The notes beneath the pieces are model-generated. The model was not told the origin of the DNA, made no database searches, and saw only the letters and a program-made list of their open reading frames with translations. This document shows, piece by piece, positions 51,283 through 61,356 of a stretch of 64,000 bases of DNA; the stretch's first letter is position 1, and every line of letters begins with the position of its first letter. The translations under genes were made by a program, and so were the position numbers. Where the stretch lies: the NCBI GenBank assembly GCA_018806915.1, contig JAGKQI010000045.1:1-64000 (forward strand), in the 5' to 3' direction. The DNA comes from Phytophthora colocasiae. Lineage: Eukaryota; Oomycota; Peronosporomycetes; Peronosporales; Peronosporaceae.

Positions 51283-52666
51283 TGTGGTGAAGCGCGAATA
51301 AGAAATCCGAGAAAAGGCAACGTCAGGCCCTAAGAGAGTCGGATCAAGCGACAGGAGCCTCTGGCGAAGCAAGATGTCAGTTGATGACCCCAGATTGCGC
51401 GAACGATGGCTGACGAATGGATCCAGATCGATGTTCGTCTGGATCTCGCCAGCGATGAATGGATGGCGTCTTGGTCAAGTGAGACTAAGTGATTGGAGAA
51501 CCCTGTCGTGCGGCTCCCGCGTGGCGGCTCAGGGTCGGAGGAGAAAAGGGCGCCTTGCCTGAGGTCGCATGAGAAGGAGATCAAGGCGGCAGAGGGTCGG
51601 GATCGGTGTGATCTATGGTGGGCCGGTGACAACATAACCGTGAGATGCTGCCGAGGGGACCTGATGGCAGTGTTAGTCGCGTGGGGAGTGGTGATCAAGT
51701 CTGGGAAGCTCAAGACCTGGAATGTCGACGACGCAGGCACGCGAGATCAAGTATGAAGGCTGCTGATCGGGATCATTGTTCAAGACGGTGGACCAAGATC
51801 GATGACCGAGATGGTTGATCGAGATCGGCTGATCGCCAGATCGGCTGATCAGCTGATCGCCAGATCGCCAGATCGCCAGATCGGCTGATCGCCAGATCGC
51901 CAGATCGGCAGATCGAGATCGCGATCAGGGGTTAGGTGAGATCAAGATCGAAGATCGGAAGGGCAGCTGTGTAGCCGGATGTCAGGTAATCGTAGGATAG
52001 CAGATGAGGATGGGGCTAGTAGACATAGGAATAACCATAAACAGAATCGAATTTGCTCTGGACATCACAAGTGCCTTCGTTCAAGACCGGAACTGGGAAT
52101 TACATTGGCCCCCCGGCATCAAGAAGGTAAGGAGAAGAGATCTAGCATAGAGGTTAATTCTGGATAATACATTGGCCAGTTTTACCCTATCTAGTGATCT
52201 ATCCTTTACGTGCGAACTACGGATCGGAAGGAATTGGCTGCTTGGCCTGACGATCTCGTCGACTCTCAACCCATCAAGACACCCGCTATAGGAAGCGGCA
52301 AGCATCGTAAAGGAAGGGATCAGATCCCCAACATTGGACCTTTGGAAGACCTGGATCGAAGACCAGGTGACCGGATCAAGGCTCGAGAACTCGCCTGTGA
52401 CCCGGATCAACCCCTCCGAGGTAGAGTGAAGTATTCCCACGCTATCTCACACCCCCTACGTCACCCAAGACATTCTTCTCGTCCCAAGACATCTTCAGAA
52501 GTCACCTGGAAGAGCGTAACCCGCCTACCGACGGGTACACAAGGTGAACACTACACGCAGCAAGATCACGGATCATCGGGGGACCCCCTCCGTTAGTCGG
52601 TGTCTGGGCGCAAGTGGCGATCGCGATCGGCCTCAACCAGATTTTGGCCAGATCCGCTCCACCACA
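51283..52666 (+). repeat. Element 2 3' LTR
   Basis: 1384 bp, preceded immediately by a purine-rich tract (GCTGGGGGCGGA). Compared with the 5' LTR it has extra single bases (for example CCCTGTCG for CCCGTCG, GGGGGACCCCC for GGGGACCCC) and a different number of GATC units at 51826-51915. Almost no substitutions were seen. Confidence 0.95.
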
Positions 52667-53393
52667 TTTTCTCGCCTGGGTTCTCTTTCAACGTCCGTCC
52701 AACACTCGATGGCTCGGTTCACCGCGCCGGTACGCCACTTTTCAGTGTACGTCCCTACTTATATTATCTCTACGTTCGTCCGTCCTACAACTACTACTAA
52801 CCGGGACTGTACGACGTCACTACCTGCAGGTCGAACGACTTCGTGCTGAGATACTAAGCTGCTTGAACCGTACAACAACAGTGAGCTTCACGCTCCTCCA
52901 CGTCCAACGACTGTGAAGTAGCACGCCCCTTCACGTCCAACGACTGTGAGTCAACCAAGCTTCCTGCTACCCGTCCAACAACGAGTCAGCACGCCACCTC
53001 CACACGCAGCCTCGCCTGAGCCTAGTCCGCCGCGTCAGTCTCTCCGTTCAGTCGTAGCCTTCAGCCGTCCGCTTCGTCCGTCCGTCCGTCCGTCCAACAG
53101 CCTCCGCTGCCTTGCACTCGTCCAAGGTCAAAAGAGAAGTGAGACCTCCGTGTGGTCTCCGTCCAAAACTAAAGTGAGACCTCGTCGGAATCTCCGTCCA
53201 ATCCGCCAAAAGCTCGCCACGTGCTCGCTCCTGGGCTTCGCACTATCAACCCACGGGAGGTATCAAACTGCGACCGAGGTACTTCAAGCCACCTGGCCGA
53301 CTGCCCGTCTCCCGAGGCCACTTCCTCGCTACACGCCTCGTCCGTCATAGCGCCCAGCCGTTCGAATCCGTCCTGCATCGAGGATCCCTTACA
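52667..53393 (-). repeat. Element 1 5' LTR, fragment b
   Basis: The remainder of the interrupted LTR after the second TTTT, continuing CTCGCCTGGGTTCTC exactly where fragment a stopped. Fragments a and b together give 790 bp, the same length as the LTR at 30105-30894. It ends TTACA before GGCT. Confidence 0.95.
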
Positions 53394-53397
53394 GGCT

Positions 53398-53554
53398 AAA
53401 ACTCAACGAAGACCCGCATTTCACAGCTCAAAGCTTCAACACTACGAGATTTACTGCTCTAGAGAACACTGTTCGACAATTCGCTGTAGATGCTGTTAAT
53501 CTACAACCAGCTAGTCACAATGTAGATACAATACGCCATAGACTTGTTGAATAA
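53398..53554 (+). pseudogene. Glycosyltransferase, orphaned C-terminus of the gene at 28654
   Basis: In the frame set by the 5' part (…AGG CT + A AAA CTC AAC…) this reads LNEDPHFTAQSFN...ALENTVRQFAVDAVNL... and stops with TAA at 53552-53554. Family members have LDKNPHF...FAGLE..LRQFA at this place, so the match is unambiguous. It lies 35 bp from the stop of the convergent gene at 53590, which shows the spacing of the array before the insertion. Confidence 0.92.
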
Positions 53555-53589
53555 GTACAATTACTAGAAACCTAAACGATAACACTGTT

Positions 53590-55152
53590 TTACTTATAAC
53601 TTCGGATCTTCATTACTGCATCTTTGGCATATCGCCTCAAGTTCCTCTCAAGGCCGGCGAAACTCAAATCCGAAAATTCATGTAAGAAAAAGTGGGAATC
53701 ACCGTCGACTTTTTCCCGTCCGAAACACCGCCGTTGCTGTGAAAACTGGGGGTTTGAGTGCCCTTGAATAACGTATTTTGAACGTGGTGAGCCCTTGCGG
53801 AAGGACATCAAGTGCGTCCACATAACAGGGTCGGGATACTCATCTGCTTGCACCATCTTGCTGTTAGGCTCCCCCGTTAACTTCATCTGATTACGATGCA
53901 GGAAAAGCACTTCTCCCCTCGTATCATGCTGTACCATTGTCATCCCACAGAACGAACCTCCGTACATCCTTCCTGCAGTAGCTGGTGGTGCTTCAATCAT
54001 GTGGAATGAAGCTCCAAGTTTTAACCAAGCCAAACGAAACAAATCTTTGTCACCCCACACCAATTTCAGGCGATCGAAGTAATTCGGTTGATGCAGACCG
54101 TAAAATGCCACCAGATCGAGAGCTGCTGCATGTTTTCTTCTGTCGATGAGAAGCTGCCCGCTTTCTTGTTCGAACATGTCCACAAACGGCGTATCCAGTA
54201 ATTCCCAGACAAGTGAAGCCTTGTTGACGTAGAAGATGGTGTTATCGGGATGCCAGTAATCCGGCCAGAAAACTGCTCCAGTGTTCACAAACTCCGGTAT
54301 CTCGAAGAGGTAGCTGGGGTCTTTTGCCGGCACGTTATCAGCATCAAATTTGCTGTGTTGAACGGCGTAGATTTTAGCGTTGAAGCGGCGTGCTCGAGGG
54401 TGGTTAATCTCTTCAAACGTAATCCCTCCCAGACTGTCGTTACCTGCACTCTTGAGTGCGTCAAGCATAGCAAAAGATCGACCCATTTCGTTGGGGCGAT
54501 ACCAGATTTCAATTGGCAGTCGACACTCGTAAACGTTCCGAAGAACTCGGATTGTAGCGTACGCGCTAGCCACCAGCTTCGGATACACGACCATGACGAT
54601 TCCTCGTGAGGAATTGTGATCAATATCGGTTGTTTGATTCTTGCGAACTGCCTTGTGGGCTTCACTATGGAAGTTCGCGAATCCTGGAGCGTCCGCACAC
54701 CGAAATACTGCATTTAGTTTACCTTTAGAGCACGCCCTCTTCATCACCCGGAGCTTTTCGTGAGTATCTTCGTCTTCGACTTCGCAATACCCGGAAGAAC
54801 CGAAGGGGATTTTGCTATTGCAATCTTGATCACTCTCGACGATATGGTCGCCATCTGGGCTGCAATTTTTCGTAGCTCTCCATCCGAGACACTTAAGACG
54901 TCGCACATGTGAGGAATTAGATTGTAGGTTGGTCGAACGTGTTGGCTCCGGTACGGATGAAGTTAAATTGGCATCTCCACGTAAAAACGAGCTTTCTAGC
55001 TGTGTAGATATTCCAGTAGAGCTGGGTCGGATGGTTTCGGGGGACTGTACAATAATTGCACACAGGTAGAAGAGGTTGATGAGCAACAGCATGCCAAGCA
55101 GTAAATGCTTCAAGCTTCTCTTCCTTCCGGGGGTATCAGGCTTGAACTTCAT
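53590..55152 (-). CDS. Glycosyltransferase lacking the strand before DxD
   Basis: A 520-residue main-family member from ATG 55152: anchor about 15-35, six-Cys module complete, although GPR is replaced by GDHIV. The region that should read F-x-x-VLFL-DADN reads HSKFDADNVPAKDP, so six residues (18 bp), including the buried beta-strand leading to the metal site, are absent while the frame is kept (DxD at Asp270). EQESGQLL, GDKDLFRLAW, CGMTMVQHD and the C-terminus are intact. Whether it can fold or bind metal is doubtful. It is listed as CDS because no stop or frameshift is present. Confidence 0.8.
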   Translation of the reverse strand: MKFKPDTPGRKRSLKHLLLGMLLLINLFYLCAIIVQSPETIRPSSTGISTQLESSFLRGDANLTSSVPEPTRSTNLQSNSSHVRRLKCLGWRATKNCSPDGDHIVESDQDCNSKIPFGSSGYCEVEDEDTHEKLRVMKRACSKGKLNAVFRCADAPGFANFHSEAHKAVRKNQTTDIDHNSSRGIVMVVYPKLVASAYATIRVLRNVYECRLPIEIWYRPNEMGRSFAMLDALKSAGNDSLGGITFEEINHPRARRFNAKIYAVQHSKFDADNVPAKDPSYLFEIPEFVNTGAVFWPDYWHPDNTIFYVNKASLVWELLDTPFVDMFEQESGQLLIDRRKHAAALDLVAFYGLHQPNYFDRLKLVWGDKDLFRLAWLKLGASFHMIEAPPATAGRMYGGSFCGMTMVQHDTRGEVLFLHRNQMKLTGEPNSKMVQADEYPDPVMWTHLMSFRKGSPRSKYVIQGHSNPQFSQQRRCFGREKVDGDSHFFLHEFSDLSFAGLERNLRRYAKDAVMKIRSYK

Positions 55153-55806
55153 CTTCGACTTGCACTTCAGTTCTCAAAATTAAGTCTGAGTTCCCGGTGG
55201 TAATTTACTGGAACGGTTGATCCTTTTGCTCAAACAGAAAATATGTTGTACATATACATATAGTAGATGAATAGCCAAATTGGATGGATACAACTTTGAG
55301 TCAAACGCTAACGGAAGCACCCCGCCTCACCACTGTCTGGTGTTCGCGTTTGTAATCACGAAATCTGGGTATAACGGTTGCTACAGAAATTGCGCGGTTA
55401 TACCGATCTTGCCTGGATCGCTCTGTTCATGAAGATCCCTTTCAAGCGGAACGTCGTCTTGCCGAAGTTTAAGACTTCGCTCACTATTACACCGGTGCTC
55501 GTACATACAATGCTATTATTTAGACTCCAAGTGCTACAATACCGACATTGAATTACGTAAAGTTTCACGGTGAACAGATACACTACGATTGTGAACGCTC
55601 TGCCGTATCATGGCGACGATCATAATCATATCCACCACGTCAACGGTACAGTTGAGCCAGGCCACTGGATAGTCTGTCAACAACCATAAATGTCAACAGC
55701 AGGACCATTGATCTTGTCACAGTTGTGGATACAGCATATTGGTGAAAGGCAGACAGCCACAAATTGCAGTAGAGTACGTTTTCACATTCGAACGACATAC
55801 AAATTA
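55153..55806. other. Intergenic region without recognisable gene
   Basis: About 650 bp, no convincing frame on either strand. It contains a short TGTACATATACATA-like palindromic AT stretch near 55250. It must contain the promoter of the GT gene at 53590 and the native 3' flank of the split gene ending at 55807. Confidence 0.5.
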
Positions 55807-55889
55807 CTAAAGCTGACTTGCATCTCGAGCGTAGTCCAGCAGTGTGTCCTCAATATTGTGCCATGGGAGCTCCTTCCACGGGGTAAGCT
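55807..55889 (-). pseudogene. Glycosyltransferase, orphaned C-terminus of the gene at 63070
   Basis: Read on the minus strand from the insertion site, this gives KLTPWKELPWHN then IEDTLLDYARDASQL and a TAG at 55809-55807. It matches the C-terminus of the gene at 24904 (KTTAWGDLPYKDLENRLHDFAQDA). Together with 63070-61357, leaving out element 3 and one TAAAA, it gives a continuous frame of 598 residues. Confidence 0.92.
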
Positions 55890-55894
55890 TAAAA

Positions 55895-56134
55895 TGTGAC
55901 GACGATGCGTCGCCATCGCGACTCAAGGTTGACAACACCGTTCGTTATGCAACGGACGTAGTAAAGGATCCCAAGGAAACAACCGACGCTCACAGTGCTC
56001 GCTCCCTCCTGCTCCCTAGGTAACGGATATCTCCGATTCATATATTCAATGCAGCAGTCTTCAATTTCCTTTTCCAACAACAAGTCTTCTCTTCTATCTA
56101 TCAAAGACTCCGTTCGTCTACAGATCACGTGACA
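55895..56134 (+). repeat. Element 3 5' LTR
   Basis: 240 bp. Matches 61119-61356 with scattered substitutions and 1-2 bp indels. Confidence 0.94.
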
Positions 56135-56420
56135 ATTTCGAAATTAGAGTGAGAAACTCTGTACGATCGATTTCCGAGAGACTACCGTATCTATCCGAAT
56201 AAGTCCGATTCCACTGGATGAAGACACCCCGCGCTGCCGAAGAAAACTCGCCGAATTTGAGACCTCGCCAGCAACCCCGTATGGACGACGAGCCCATGAA
56301 TCCTCCATCTGACCCTGACACAGCACAAGCGGTGCTACTGTACCACCAGTCACAGGTGTACCAAACGCTGCGTCACCTCCACCGCAATTTCTGATCGGCC
56401 ATGCCGAACTCCGGGCGGGG

Positions 56421-57744
56421 ATGAATGACGGTGGTGTTAGTCAGCTGATGCAGATGCTCGCTATGCAGCAGCAGGCAATGCAGCGCAGCAGCAGCAGTTC
56501 CAGGCCTTCGCGGAACAGCAGAGCAATTTCCAGCGAGCCATGTTTGACCAGCAGTCGCGGTGCAACCTCGCCAAAGCACGTGCCGATCCTCCTAAGTTCA
56601 TGGAAAGTCCAATGAGGATCTAGAGTTGTGGCTTTTCGCCATAGAAGAGCACCTACGAGATTACGAAGTAGAACGTGACAGCTGTGACTCCCGGTTCTGT
56701 CGACATGGTCGTCCCTTTCTGGGTCCGATGTGATGTCGTGGTACTGAGAGTTCAAAACATCCTCGGTGACCAACCCAGAACATGGTGTGTGTCTGGCAAG
56801 GAGCAGATCCGTCTCCGCTTTCGAGAAAGCGATTTCGAGTTTGTTGCTTTCTAAGTTGCACGACTCCAAAGTCACTGGTACGCAACATGAGTATACAGCC
56901 TCGGTTCATGCTCATGCTCTCCCAGTCATCGCTCGAGCTTCCAGAACTGGTGAAACGCTGGCTGTACTCAGCAAAATTTGCGCTCTGACACTTCTAGTCA
57001 CATCTCGCAAAATATTCCTCAAACGCTACAAAAGACTATCGAGCATGCCCAGCGTTTTGAGGATGCTCGCGCTAACGAAGATCATAAACCCGCAAAAATC
57101 TCGCCAGAATCAGAATCAGAATCAGCAGAATCAGAAGGCCCAGGCCAACTTTCAACCGCAACATCCGATCCATCGTCGAACTCGGCAAAGCCACCCCTAC
57201 GAAAGGGTAAGACGGCCTGGTTCTAGTATGACGAAAACGCCGAATTTCGTGCCAACGTGTCATGCATGCGGCGTTGTCGGCCACATTGCTCCTGCTTGCC
57301 CCGATCGGCAGCAAGGCAAATGGCGGCAAACAAAAACTAGGATCTCGGTGGGCTGGCGCCCCACCGAGATTGACACTGCAGTCGCTGGCCATCTCGGCTG
57401 TTGAGTGTCAAGCCAGTTGTCCATCTCCACCTACACCTCGTTGCTTCAATTACGGTAACGATAAAATGGTTGTTGATGCGACTTCAACAAAATTGTATGG
57501 CTATTTGGAGCAGCAGGGTCACATTGGTGACCAAGCTGTATCCGCATTTATCGATAGTGGTGCGTCGTTTAACGCCGTATCACCACAACTCGCGAGTACT
57601 CTGAAATTGCCTGTGCAGGAATATGCCAAGCCATTGATTCTTCGACTTGGTGGCGGCGCGACCAGAGTGATACCTCGTCGGGTTGCAAAACTTTATTTTA
57701 ATTTGAGGGATTTCAACCTTATTGTACCAAGGCTTTTATTCTGA
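56421..57744 (+). pseudogene. Element 3 gag and protease remnants
   Basis: Fragments in several frames: a Gln/Ser-rich stretch (MQMLAMQQQAMQRSSSSS) at 56450, a CCHC knuckle (CHACGVVGHIAPACPDRQQ) near 57260, and a retropepsin (VSAFIDSGASFNAVSPQLA, catalytic Asp near 57550, followed by LRLGGGATRVI). Frameshifts and stops separate them. Confidence 0.75.
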
Positions 57745-58189
57745 CATTCCGAGCAAAAGGATGTTCTCCTGGGGATGCCTTTGGCTAGTGGATACTTAAT
57801 CCTGATATCGACTGGCAGCGCAAACAAGTCGTCCTCGCTCACGAGTAACCACGCTCGCATTCTGCCCATGTGTTCCGCGGGCACCCGCAAGACGTGTAGG
57901 TGGACGACGTGTTAGTGTTTCCCAGTCTAGTGTGACCGATGAAGAAGCACTGACGCAGTATTACTTTCGCCACGGATATCAATCAAAACACGGAAACACT
58001 CGACTAGTTCGCGCCAGCAAATTAAAGCGCTCTCCTACGAGAAAGCGACAACGAGTTTTGCTTTTGTCAATCCTACGGACGAACTCTACCAAGGCAGAAC
58101 AAGCATGGGAAACTTAAAAACATCTCCAGCATATCCACTTGAGCAAATTTCGCGATAAAGCATTTCGCTCCCACCTTCCTGCAGTGCCA

Positions 58190-59540
58190 CCTACTCGCAA
58201 GGAAGGCCTGATGCAAAAATTGAAGTGACAGACGATGATCCGATTCATCGCAAGCAATTTCCTGTTTCGATGAGCAGCGAGATGCTATTCGTGCGTGGAC
58301 TCTGGAGATGCTTGAAGCAAAGATGATTAGATCTTCCAGCTCGCCGTACTGTGCTCCAACATTTTGCGTGAAGAAGAAGTACTGGCGAGTGGCGAATTGT
58401 TCATGATTTTCGCGGAATCAACACGAAGATCCGCGTACTGGCAAAACCCCATCCCACGAAAAGATGATATTTTCCGGGCGATGGCTGGTGGAAAGCTGTT
58501 TTCAGCAATGGATCTCTTTGTGGGGATTCTTTCAGGTCAAACTTACAGAAGATCTCTATTCCGTTCACTGCTTTCGCAACACCTGACGGATTATTCGAGT
58601 ATCTTGTGACGCCGATGGGTATATCCAGCAGTCCGTCCACCTTTAATCGTTTGGTGCGTGCAGTGTTCTCTGACTTACAGCAATGTTGTCAGACATATTT
58701 TGACGATTTATTCGTGTTCACCTGTTCCGATTCCGTAGATGATCACTTAATCGCCTTGGAAAAGGTGTTGAGTCGGTGTGCGGAGCAAGAATTATACATC
58801 AAGATCGAGAAATGCACATTTTGTTCGACGGAAATCCCGTGTCTGGGTGATTTTATCGGCAACGAAGGCGTTCGTATGGATCCCAGTAAGAGCAAGGTCA
58901 TTCAGGAATGGCCTACGCCACGAACAAAGCAAGAACTCCAGTCATTCGTCGGGACCTGTGTATATGTGATGAGATTTTGTGAGGGGGTTCGGTGATCTGA
59001 TCGCCCGTTAACGGACTTGACCAAAGGAAAAAGTCGCCGTGATCCGATCAAATTTGGTGAAAAGGAGCAGGCATTCGACGAGCTCAAGCGAAGGCTTTCT
59101 TTCCGCCTATTCTCGCTCATCCGGATTTTACTAAACCATTCCACGTTGCGGTGGATGCGTCCGACTTCGCCATAGGTGGCCATCTCTTTCAGTTGGACAA
59201 CTTGGGACACGAACGGGTAATTGCCTTCAACGGCAGAAAACTCTCCAAAGCAGAACTCATCTATCCGACGCGAGAAAAAGAGCTACTAGCGGCGCTACAT
59301 GCAATGCGAACTCTGGAAAGTATACCTGATCGACCGCCCATTCTTCATAAATACCGACCACCGAACCATCGAAGGCATTCTGCAACAGCAGACGTGCAGC
59401 CAACGCCTTGCACGTTGGCTCAACGAGCTTGCACTTTTCAGCCGCAGTTTCGATGGGTAGCAGGTAGTACGAATATTGTAGCGACACGATCTCTCGAAAC
59501 CCAAACTGGAATGATGGAAGCAGTCGGGCTGTAAGTCTTT
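58190..59540 (+). pseudogene. Element 3 reverse transcriptase and RNase H remnants
   Basis: RT pieces: KLFSAMDLF near 58495, then after a frameshift MGISSSPSTFNRLVRAVF and the catalytic YFDDLFVF at about 58696, then FCSTEIPCLGDFIGNEGVRMDP (thumb) and QSFVGTCVYVMRF. RNase H: VAVDASDFAIGGHLFQ near 59150, REKELLAALHAMRTL, after which another frameshift follows. The frame is broken at least four times. Confidence 0.8.
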
Positions 59541-59676
59541 CAGCATTACCTGAAGTCACCACGAGCCTGGAACCTGCGGGAAGAAGGAGCATTATTTGCT
59601 CAAACAACCCAAACTTCAGTCAACATTACTGCTGAGTGCACTCGCTGTTACAATTCGATAAACATTTTGGTCCTGT

Positions 59677-60915
59677 ATGGCGCACACTTCCAGTAATTCC
59701 AGCAGGCCACGCCAATTCCAGCGATACGAATTGCTCAATGGACTACTTTACTTTCGTATTCGTCCTGGGGCTCCATCGCGATTATGCATTCCGGCTAATA
59801 CTGCACTAAAAACACCTGTGCTGCATGAGGAGCACGATGTTCCTACCGAGGGCATCCGGGACAAGCCAAGACCCAACTCCTAGTTGCATCTAAATTTTAC
59901 TGGCCGGGAATGGCGAAGTTTATCCGAAGCTACGTCGAGAGCTGCGAAATGTGCCAAAGAAACAAGTACATTCTGCGGTAAACCAACAGGCCACCTACAA
60001 CCCTCGAGATTCCAGAGAAACGCTGGACGGACATCAGTATGGACTTCATGACGAAATTACCTGAAGCAGACAATGGTTTCGATGCCATCCTTGTAATTGT
60101 CGACAGATTGAGCAAGCGCGCACATTTCCTACCTACGACAACAAGCGCGACAACAATGGAGACAGCGAAGCTTTTTCGTGATTTCTATCAGCGTCTTCAT
60201 GGAATTCCTCGCTCCATCGTGTCTGACCGTGACGTGAAATTTACTGCAAAGCTGTGGAAGAATTTTATGGAGTTGCAAGATACCAAGCTTCATCTCAGTA
60301 CTGCATTCAAACCGTCGACGGACGGCCAATCTGAGGTCACCAATAAGGTGCTTATCGACTATCTCCGCCACTTTATTAGTCCGCATCACAACAACTGGAT
60401 GAATTACTGTCGCTGGCTGAGCTTGCATACAACTCACGGGTCCACGAATCCATTGGAATGTCGCCTTTATGGCTGACCTGGGATACGAACCACGCTCGGT
60501 TGCAGATTGCACCATGCCAGAGCCTAGTGTGCAGACAAGAGCAGCTACTTCATTTCTCCAACATCAACAAACAATCCTGAGTCAAGCACGAGATGCGATC
60601 GCTAAGGCCCAATCTAACTGGCAGCGAAATTACGACAAGAACAGGACACACACGACATATACAGTCGGTGACGATGTCCTTCTCAGCACTCGAAACCTTA
60701 ACCTGACCACCTCGGTACTGACGGAGCACGGAAATTCGCGGCAAGATTTATTGACCTTATCGAATCTTGAGATCACAGGTCCTGACCGCTACAAGCTCGA
60801 ACTACCACCAGGACTTCGACTATTCAATGAATTTCACGTATCTCTCCTCCGCTCCTACCACTACGATTCCTCAGCAGGTCGAGTTAACCGAGTTCAACTC
60901 TCTCCTGACTGCTGA
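59677..60915 (+). pseudogene. Element 3 integrase remnant
   Basis: YELLNGLLYFRIRPG and CEMCQ (zinc site, in another frame) precede the core: SMDFMTKLP, VIVDRLSKRAHFLP, IVSDRDVKF, and STDGQSEVTNKVL with the Glu. The frame changes near 60470 and continues with AKAQSNWQRNYDKNR, VGDDVLLSTRNLNL and FHVSLLRSY to a stop at 60915. It lacks a chromodomain. Bases 60916-61118 hold only residual 3' sequence. Confidence 0.8.
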
Positions 60916-61118
60916 CGGAACGGTTGGTCACTTGGTCGCCGCAGTAACAAACACCGCAGGCGCAACAGGAAATCAGAATATTTCGTTCGCTGGCAGGATT
61001 CGACAATTCAGCCATCTTGGGAACCACTGACGAATCTTAGTCAAGTTAACGGGATTAATTAGTCGATACCTCGACACTCTACCGAAAAACTCGAGCTACC
61101 GCGCGTCTAAGGGGGAAT

Positions 61119-61356
61119 TGTGACGACGATGCGTCGCCATCGCGACTCAAGGTTGACAACACCGTTCGTTGCGCAACGGACGTAGTAAAGCGATCCCAAG
61201 GAAACAAACCGACGCTCACAGTGCTCGCTCCCTCCTGCTCCCCTAGGTAACGGATATCTCCGATTCATATTCAATGCAGCAGTCTTCACCTCCCTTCCAA
61301 CAACAAGTCTTCTTCTATCTATCAAAGACTCCGTTCTGTCTACAGATCACGTGACA
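61119..61356 (+). repeat. Element 3 3' LTR
   Basis: 238 bp, second copy of the LTR at 55895. It supplies the stop codon (61340-61342 on the minus strand) that ends the hybrid GT product. Confidence 0.94.

Larger units (their letters stand above)
38937..52666 (+). mobile_element. Element 2: GATC-rich Ty3/Gypsy retrotransposon
   Basis: 13.7 kb, TGTGGTG...CACCACA, flanked by the 4-bp duplication TTTT (38933-38936 and 52667-52670), inserted in an LTR of element 1. LTRs are at 38937-40308 and 51283-52666. Coding order on the plus strand: gag, zinc knuckles, protease, RT, RNase H, second RNase H, integrase, chromodomain. Two long reading frames lie on the minus strand between integrase and the 3' LTR. 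Several single-base frameshifts interrupt the plus-strand frame, although the LTRs are nearly identical. Confidence 0.95.
30105..53393 (-). mobile_element. Element 1: Ty3/Gypsy retrotransposon with nested insert
   Basis: Bounded by TGTAA...TTACA and the 4-bp target duplication GGCT (30101-30104 and 53394-53397). Coding is on the minus strand. The two LTRs are 790 bp each (30105-30894; and 38870-38936 plus 52671-53393) and differ by about three substitutions by eye, so insertion was recent. The 5' LTR (right-hand copy) is interrupted by element 2 (38937-52666). Excluding element 2 the element is about 9.56 kb. A polypurine tract (minus strand GAGGAGAAGG) lies next to the 3' LTR at 30895-30909. 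The element splits the GT gene that starts at 28654. Confidence 0.95.
55895..61356 (+). mobile_element. Element 3: decayed Ty3/Gypsy retrotransposon
   Basis: 5.46 kb, flanked by the 5-bp duplication TAAAA (55890-55894 and 61357-61361). LTRs are 55895-56134 and 61119-61356, both TGTGACGACGATGCG...GATCACGTGACA. They differ at roughly a dozen positions including indels, so the element is older than elements 1 and 2. GGGGGAAT precedes the 3' LTR as polypurine tract. Coding is on the plus strand but broken by many frameshifts. It sits inside the last coding segment of a GT gene. Confidence 0.94.
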
